A stretch of DNA of 8,220 nucleotides, taken from the NCBI GenBank assembly GCA_900552185.1, contig URYT01000078.1, positions 1-8,220 on the forward strand, in the 5' to 3' direction. The notes under the pieces are model-generated. The model saw only the letters and a list, made by a program, of their open reading frames with translations. It was not told where the DNA came from and made no database searches. The translations under genes were made by a program, and so were the position numbers. The DNA is from an uncultured Collinsella sp. (GTDB taxonomy: Bacteria > Actinomycetota > Coriobacteriia > Coriobacteriales > Coriobacteriaceae). Below are positions 5,034-8,220 of this stretch, in pieces. Numbering within the stretch: the stretch's first letter is position 1; every line of letters begins with the position of its first letter.

Positions 5034-7064
5034 CTACAGCTCGTTGGCCGCGTGATACGCCGTGCGGATGGCGCTCGCAATGTCGGCGGTGCGCTCGCCC
5101 GAGCAGTCGCCCACGCAGGTCACGGGCACCGTCACGCCGTCCAGGTCAAACGCGTTGGCCTTGGAGCCCACGGCCATCACCACGTAATCGCAGGCGATAT
5201 TTACCGGCTCCTCGGCGCCGTCCTCGGTGGTGCGCACGGCCTCCACGCCCTCGTCGGTAATGGCGGTCAGGCGGGTCTTCACGTGCTGCTCCACGTTGTG
5301 CTCGGCAAAGTCGCTCATAATCAGCGGCAGAATGGTCTCGGACTCGCCCGCGGCAATCTTGTCGAGCATCTCCACGATCGCCACCTCGCAGCCGTGCTGC
5401 AGCAGGTACTCGGCAGTCTCGGTGCCCACCAGGCCGCCGCCAATGACGGCGACGCGGCCCGTAAGCTCCACCTTGCCGGCCAGCACGTCCCAGCTCGAGA
5501 CGACCTTGTCCGAGTCGGCACCCGGAACGGGGATGACCACGTCGTGCGCGCCCACGGCCACAATCGCGGCATCGGCGGCGTTGAGGTCCTCTGCCGTAGC
5601 GACGTGGCTGAGCTCAACCTTCACGCCCAGGCCAGGCAGAATCTTCTCGTAGTACTCGACCGAGCGCATGATCTCGTCCTTGCGCGGAGGCGCAGCCGCC
5701 AGCACAATCTGGCCGCCCAGATGATCGCTCGCCTCGTAGACGGTCACGTCGTAGCCGCGCTTGGCCGCCACGCGCGCGGCCTCCAGGCCGGCGATGCCGC
5801 CGCCCACCACGGCGACCTTCTTGTCGCCCTCGCCCGGCTTGATGGCGATGGTCGCCTCGTCGCCGTTCTCGGCATTGAGCACGCACGAAATGTACTTGCG
5901 GTTTTGAATCGCATCGACGCAACCCTTGTTGCAGTTGAGGCACTCGCGGATGGGCTCGCCCGTGGCGGCCTTCAGCGCAATGTCGGGGTCGCACATGAGC
6001 GAGCGGCCGTAGGCGATGATGTCGGCGGCGCCGTCTTCCAGAATCTTCTCGCCGGCCTCGACCGAGACCACGCGGCCGACGGTTGCCACCGGCACGGAGA
6101 CCAGGGCCTTGACGCGCTCGGCCACGGGCAGCGTCCAGTTGTAGGGCATGGCACCCATGGGCGGAATGGTGTCGCCCATGTTGCCGGTGTGGTTGGCCTG
6201 CGCGACCTGGATCATATCGATGCCCGCGCCCTCGAGCAGCTTGGCGAACTCGCAGGCCTCGTCGGGCTGCAGGCCGCCCTTGCCGCGCGGCGTGCCGTCG
6301 GGGTTCTCCATGATCACGGGGAGCTTGTACTCCACCATCAGCTGCGGCGCGGCTTCCTTAATGGCAGCGACGACCTCGAGCGCATAGCGGACGCGGTTCT
6401 CGAACGAGCCACCGTACTCGTCGGTGCGCTGGTTGAGGATCGCGGAGCACAGCGAACCCACCAGACGGTCGCCGTGGACCTCGATGGCGTCGATGCCGGC
6501 CTGCTGCGCGCGGGCGGCCGAGGCAGCGATGGCCTCCTTGATCTGGGTGAGCTGATCCACGCTGGCCTCGTTCACAAAGTGCTGCATGTCGTGGTGCAGC
6601 TTGGCGTAGGCCTGATTGCGGATCTCGTTGGACTCGGCCATCTTGGCGGCAAAGGCCTCCTCGTCGCCGGCGGCCTTGGCCTCCTGCGCGGCCTTGGCGG
6701 CGGCCATGGAACCCATGACCATGCGGCCGACACCGGGCACGTCGTACTCGGGGTGGAACAGCTGCAGCGCGACCTTGGCGCCGTGCTTGTGGACGGCATC
6801 GGCCAGGGCCTTAAACGTGGGGATTTGGGCGTCGGTCGCCAGCTTGGGCGTGGGGCTTGCGGTCATGACGGGAGCAACGTCGCCGATGACGATGTAGCTC
6901 ACGCCGCCACGGGCCAAGCGCTCGTAAAAAGCCAGGCTGCGCTCGCCAATGGAGCCATCGCGCTCCTCGTAGCCGGTGGTCAGCGGCGGGAACATAATGC
7001 GGTTCTTGAGCTCAAGAGGGCCAACCGTAATGGGCTGGAGCAGCTTGGATGCAGGTGTGGTCAT
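5034..7064 (-). CDS. FMN/4Fe-4S/FAD ene-reductase of the 2-enoate / 2,4-dienoyl-CoA reductase family
   Basis: A cytoplasmic three-domain flavoenzyme of about 676 residues, the usual size for FadH, 2-enoate reductase, BaiCD/BaiH and trimethylamine dehydrogenase relatives. Numbering below starts at the upstream ATG (7070). The N-terminal TIM barrel (about 10-365) binds FMN and has the family ending RTDEYGGSFENRVRY. CLNCNKGC plus C396 gives the C-x2-C-x3-C-x11-C ligand set (377, 380, 384, 396) for a 4Fe-4S cluster. VVGGGIAGLEAARVA (421-435) is the FAD site and AVIGGGLVGTETAEYL (541-556) the NAD(P)H site. Two oddities stand out. An Ala/Glu/Lys-rich helical insertion occupies about 118-170. The loop holding the usual active-site Tyr (HG-x-x-GYL or similar) reads VHGDRLVGSLCS, lacks that Tyr and is about two residues shorter than in trimethylamine dehydrogenase. 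Of two ATGs, 7064 is chosen because AGAGGA (7071-7076) lies 6 nt upstream; it is too close to 7070. The gene appears monocistronic. The substrate cannot be named. Confidence 0.92.
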   Translation of the reverse strand: MTTPASKLLQPITVGPLELKNRIMFPPLTTGYEERDGSIGERSLAFYERLARGGVSYIVIGDVAPVMTASPTPKLATDAQIPTFKALADAVHKHGAKVALQLFHPEYDVPGVGRMVMGSMAAAKAAQEAKAAGDEEAFAAKMAESNEIRNQAYAKLHHDMQHFVNEASVDQLTQIKEAIAASAARAQQAGIDAIEVHGDRLVGSLCSAILNQRTDEYGGSFENRVRYALEVVAAIKEAAPQLMVEYKLPVIMENPDGTPRGKGGLQPDEACEFAKLLEGAGIDMIQVAQANHTGNMGDTIPPMGAMPYNWTLPVAERVKALVSVPVATVGRVVSVEAGEKILEDGAADIIAYGRSLMCDPDIALKAATGEPIRECLNCNKGCVDAIQNRKYISCVLNAENGDEATIAIKPGEGDKKVAVVGGGIAGLEAARVAAKRGYDVTVYEASDHLGGQIVLAAAPPRKDEIMRSVEYYEKILPGLGVKVELSHVATAEDLNAADAAIVAVGAHDVVIPVPGADSDKVVSSWDVLAGKVELTGRVAVIGGGLVGTETAEYLLQHGCEVAIVEMLDKIAAGESETILPLIMSDFAEHNVEQHVKTRLTAITDEGVEAVRTTEDGAEEPVNIACDYVVMAVGSKANAFDLDGVTVPVTCVGDCSGERTADIASAIRTAYHAANEL

Positions 7065-7118
7065 GAACATTCCTCTCTTGTAGGCGCGGCGGCGATGTTG
7101 CCGCGTAGTTGTCTAGAG

Positions 7119-7146
7119 GATATAGCATGGGGGCACAGCGGCACAA
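7119..7146 (-). promoter_or_regulatory. Probable promoter of the ene-reductase gene
   Basis: On the minus strand, TTGTGC (7141-7146) and TATATC (7119-7124) are 16 bp apart, and TGC before TATATC makes an extended -10 box. The expected leader is about 48 nt and contains a small GC hairpin (GCGGC/GCCGC, 7089-7104). The palindromic array begins about 60 bp upstream of the -35 box. Confidence 0.5.
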
Positions 7147-7206
7147 CGGAAATCGGCGAATATCAGGTGGCAGCAGGTGGATGGGACGGGACGGCCCGTC
7201 AGTTTG

Positions 7207-7261
7207 TCTCGATCTGTAACAGTTACGCGGCAAAACTGGGTCTTACTGTTACAGATCGAGA
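7207..7261. repeat. Palindromic unit 1
   Basis: Both 15-bp arms match the consensus exactly, and pairing extends to 18 bp (7205-7222 with 7246-7263). This is the most intact unit and the nearest to the ene-reductase promoter. Its centre contains GCGGCAAAACTGGGTC. Confidence 0.95.
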
Positions 7262-7287
7262 CATTCCTCTCACCTCATCCTCAACAA

Positions 7288-7342
7288 TCTAGATCTGTAA
7301 CATCTAGACCCATTTTTGACCCCTACCTGTTACAGATCGAGA
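7288..7342. repeat. Palindromic unit 2, inverted relative to the others
   Basis: The left arm TCTAGATCTGTAACA has one change and the right arm is exact. The 25-nt centre aligns with those of units 1, 3 and 4 only when reverse-complemented, when it contains CAAAAATGGGTCTAGA, so this copy sits in the opposite orientation. Confidence 0.9.
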
Positions 7343-7367
7343 CAAACGGGACCCGCCCGCTATAAAA

Positions 7368-7422
7368 TCTCAATCTATAACAACAACTCGGCAAAATCCG
7401 TCCCTCGTGTTACAGATTTAGA
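7368..7422. repeat. Palindromic unit 3, diverged copy
   Basis: The arms are TCTCAATCTATAACA and TGTTACAGATTTAGA, two changes each. At the fifth position the left G is now A and the opposite right C is now T, so that base pair is kept by a double change. The centre contains CTCGGCAAAATCC. Confidence 0.9.
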
Positions 7423-7448
7423 CAAACACGACCCAACCCACCGGTATA

Positions 7449-7503
7449 TCTCGATCTGTAACACCTAGCCGCCCAAATCGGGTCTAGATGTTACAGATCG
7501 AGA
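7449..7503. repeat. Palindromic unit 4
   Basis: Both arms are exact consensus. The centre contains CCGCCCAAATCGGGTCTAGA and ends like the reverse complement of the unit 2 centre. CTAG at both ends of this centre (7465-7468 and 7484-7487) could extend the hairpin inward. It lies about 50 bp from the tRNA terminator. Confidence 0.93.
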
Positions 7504-7550
7504 TTTTGTTTGAGAGGCCGAGAATTGGACCGAAAACACGGTCCCGAAAT

Positions 7551-7583
7551 AACAAAAAAGCTCGCCGGCTAGGCCGACGAGCT
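7551..7583 (-). terminator. Rho-independent terminator of the initiator tRNA gene
   Basis: On the minus strand, AGCTCG (then a mismatch) and CGGC pair with GCCG and CGAGCT around a 3-nt loop, followed by TTTTTTGTT-type sequence. It starts 10 nt after the CCA end of the tRNA. Confidence 0.88.
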
Positions 7584-7592
7584 GCAAGTTCT

Positions 7593-7669
7593 TGGTCGCG
7601 GGGGCAGGATTTGAACCTACGACCTCCGGGTTATGAGCCCGGCGAGCTACCAGACTGCTCCACCCCGCA
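7593..7669 (-). tRNA. Initiator tRNA-Met (anticodon CAT)
   Basis: A full 77-nt cloverleaf with encoded CCA (7593-7595). The anticodon stem-loop is CCGGG CTCATAA CCCGG; the three G:C pairs next to the loop and the A11:U24 pair in the D stem mark it as the initiator. The T arm is GTAGG TTCAAAT CCTGC. The acceptor stem starts with U1 opposite G72, a weak pair in place of the usual C1/A72 mismatch, which still fits the requirement for a weak first pair recognised by Met-tRNA formyltransferase. It is a single-gene transcript with its own promoter and terminator. Confidence 0.95.
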
Positions 7670-7700
7670 ATGTCTGGGCGCCTCATGTGCGCAAGAAAGA

Positions 7701-7729
7701 ATATTACGTGGGAGTTCGGTAAACGGCAA
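7701..7729 (-). promoter_or_regulatory. Promoter of the initiator tRNA gene
   Basis: On the minus strand, TTGCCG (7724-7729) and TAATAT (7701-7706) are separated by 17 bp, close to the sigma-70 consensus. The expected transcript start is about 25 nt before the tRNA 5' end. Confidence 0.7.
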
Positions 7730-7806
7730 GGAAAATCTCGTAGAGCATAATTCCTTCATATTTAAACCCCTCAGCCCATATCACTGTAACCGAATCGCAG
7801 CCGAGC

Positions 7807-7829
7807 GCCGTCGACGGCACGTATACAAT
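7807..7829 (+). promoter_or_regulatory. Possible coaX promoter with an overlapping 12-bp palindrome
   Basis: TATACAAT (7822-7829) is a fair -10 box about 37 bp before the coaX start, but no good -35 box is seen. The perfect palindrome GCCGTCGACGGC (7807-7818) lies in the expected spacer region, where a bound protein would block or replace -35 contacts. The operator role is inference. Confidence 0.35.
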
Positions 7830-7865
7830 GGTGCGCGTCCTTTTATGCCAACACCGGGAGTAGAC

Positions 7866-8220
7866 ATGCTGCTCGCTATCGATATGGGAAACACGCAGAC
7901 GGCCATGGGTCTGTTTGACGGAAACGAGCTGGTGCAGTCGTGGCGCATGCCCACCGACCGCTCCTATACCGCCGACGAGATCCATGTGCGCCTGATGGGT
8001 TTCTTTAAGATGTACGGCCTTTCGCTCGACGCGGTCGACGCAATCGCCTTTGCGGGCGTGGTGCCGCAGCTCTCGCGCGAGTGGCACGCCGTGGCCGACC
8101 GCATTGCCGCGGACGCCATCGTCATCGGGCCGCAGACGGCCGCCGTAACCAAGCTGCGGGCGGCGCGCCCCCAGGCCGTTGGTGCCGACCGCATCGCCAA
8201 CGCCGTCGCTGCCGAGACCT
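7866..8220 (+). CDS. coaX: Type III pantothenate kinase, N-terminal part (3' end outside the window)
   Basis: CoaX phosphorylates pantothenate with ATP in the first committed step of coenzyme A synthesis, in the cytoplasm. The visible 118 residues begin MLLAIDMGNTQTAMGLFDG, with the ASKHA-fold phosphate motif D6-x-G-N-T typical of CoaX and Baf proteins. AFAGVVPQLS at 61-70 corresponds to the family's S-V-V-P segment, and GADRIANAVAA at 106-116 carries the GADR motif whose Asp108 is the expected catalytic base. The ATG is preceded by GGGAG (7856-7860) at 5 nt. The gene is divergent from the initiator tRNA and continues past the right edge. A bifunctional fusion with BirA or another partner cannot be excluded because the C-terminus is unseen. 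Confidence 0.93.
   Translation, partial: MLLAIDMGNTQTAMGLFDGNELVQSWRMPTDRSYTADEIHVRLMGFFKMYGLSLDAVDAIAFAGVVPQLSREWHAVADRIAADAIVIGPQTAAVTKLRAARPQAVGADRIANAVAAET

Larger units (their letters stand above)
7207..7503. repeat. Array of eight alternating 15-bp half-sites forming four 55-bp imperfect palindromes
   Basis: The half-site TCTCGATCTGTAACA and its reverse complement TGTTACAGATCGAGA alternate eight times, starting at 7207, 7247, 7288, 7328, 7368, 7408, 7449 and 7489. The steps are 40, 41, 40, 40, 40, 41 and 40 bp. They pair into four units of exactly 55 bp (15-bp arm, 25-nt centre, 15-bp arm) separated by 25-26 bp. Arms of units 1 and 4 are perfect; units 2 and 3 carry one or two changes. 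GACAAAC follows the right arm of units 2 and 3, and its complement GTTTGTC precedes the left arm of unit 1. The array lies between the tRNA terminator and the ene-reductase promoter. Function is unknown: a multi-site regulator target and an extragenic palindromic (REP/BIME-like) element are both possible. Confidence 0.95.

Noticed and set aside
5052..7292. 746-codon plus-strand open frame
   Set aside because: It is antisense to the ene-reductase, has low-complexity composition and no recognisable motif.
7207..7503. CRISPR array suggested by regular 40-41 bp repeats with 25-26 nt spacers
   Set aside because: The repeats alternate in orientation, the in-unit spacers are related to each other, repeats are only 15 bp and no cas gene is nearby.
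7704..8087. 127-codon minus-strand frame over the tRNA promoter and coaX
   Set aside because: It is antisense to coaX, which has clear motifs and a ribosome binding site.

Overview
The window reads as a chromosome segment from a high-GC, anaerobic, Gram-positive-like bacterium. A member of the Coriobacteriia (Collinsella/Olsenella type) fits best. This rests on GC-rich coding DNA, strong AGGAGG-type ribosome binding sites, a CCA-encoding initiator tRNA, an Ech-type membrane hydrogenase module and a clostridial/coriobacterial-style 2-enoate-reductase-like flavoenzyme. The genus is an inference from gene style, not a proof.

Layout. (1) Positions 1-4023, minus strand: the first part of an energy-converting (Ech-type, group 4) [NiFe]-hydrogenase-like operon. 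Its order is a single 960-residue fusion of an EchA/NuoL-like and an EchB/NuoH-like membrane subunit, then EchC (NuoB-like 4Fe-4S small subunit), then EchD (NuoC-like), which runs off the left edge. The genes are translationally coupled: the EchC ribosome binding site overlaps the stop of the fusion gene, and the EchD start overlaps the EchC stop as TAATG. The catalytic large subunit and polyferredoxin expected next lie outside the window. (2) 4024-4204: a short intergenic region with repeated CAATTG-type sites before the operon and a rho-independent terminator from the next gene. (3) 4205-4594, minus: an orphan tandem helix-turn-helix protein like OrfA of IS3/IS150 elements, without a transposase partner, with its own plausible promoter and terminator. 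(4) 4595-5033: no gene; an AT-rich stretch (about 38% GC by hand count over 4621-4860) with short inverted repeats, then the terminator of the flavoenzyme gene. (5) 5034-7064, minus: a roughly 676-residue FMN/4Fe-4S/FAD ene-reductase of the 2,4-dienoyl-CoA reductase / 2-enoate reductase family with an altered active-site loop. (6) 7071-7592: promoter region holding the most unusual object in the window. It is an array of eight 15-bp half-sites in strictly alternating orientation at a 40-41 bp period, forming four 55-bp imperfect palindromes whose 25-nt centres are also related. (7) 7593-7669, minus: initiator tRNA-Met with its own promoter and terminator. (8) 7866 to the right edge, plus: coaX, type III pantothenate kinase, transcribed divergently from the tRNA.

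How they work together: the Ech-like complex would couple ferredoxin oxidation and H2 formation (or the reverse) to ion movement across the membrane. The flavoenzyme probably reduces an activated alkene or related compound as an electron sink, so both fit fermentative redox balancing. CoaX and tRNA-fMet are housekeeping. The palindromic array lies upstream of the flavoenzyme promoter and downstream of the tRNA terminator, so it is most simply read as a regulatory or extragenic palindromic element rather than part of a transcript.
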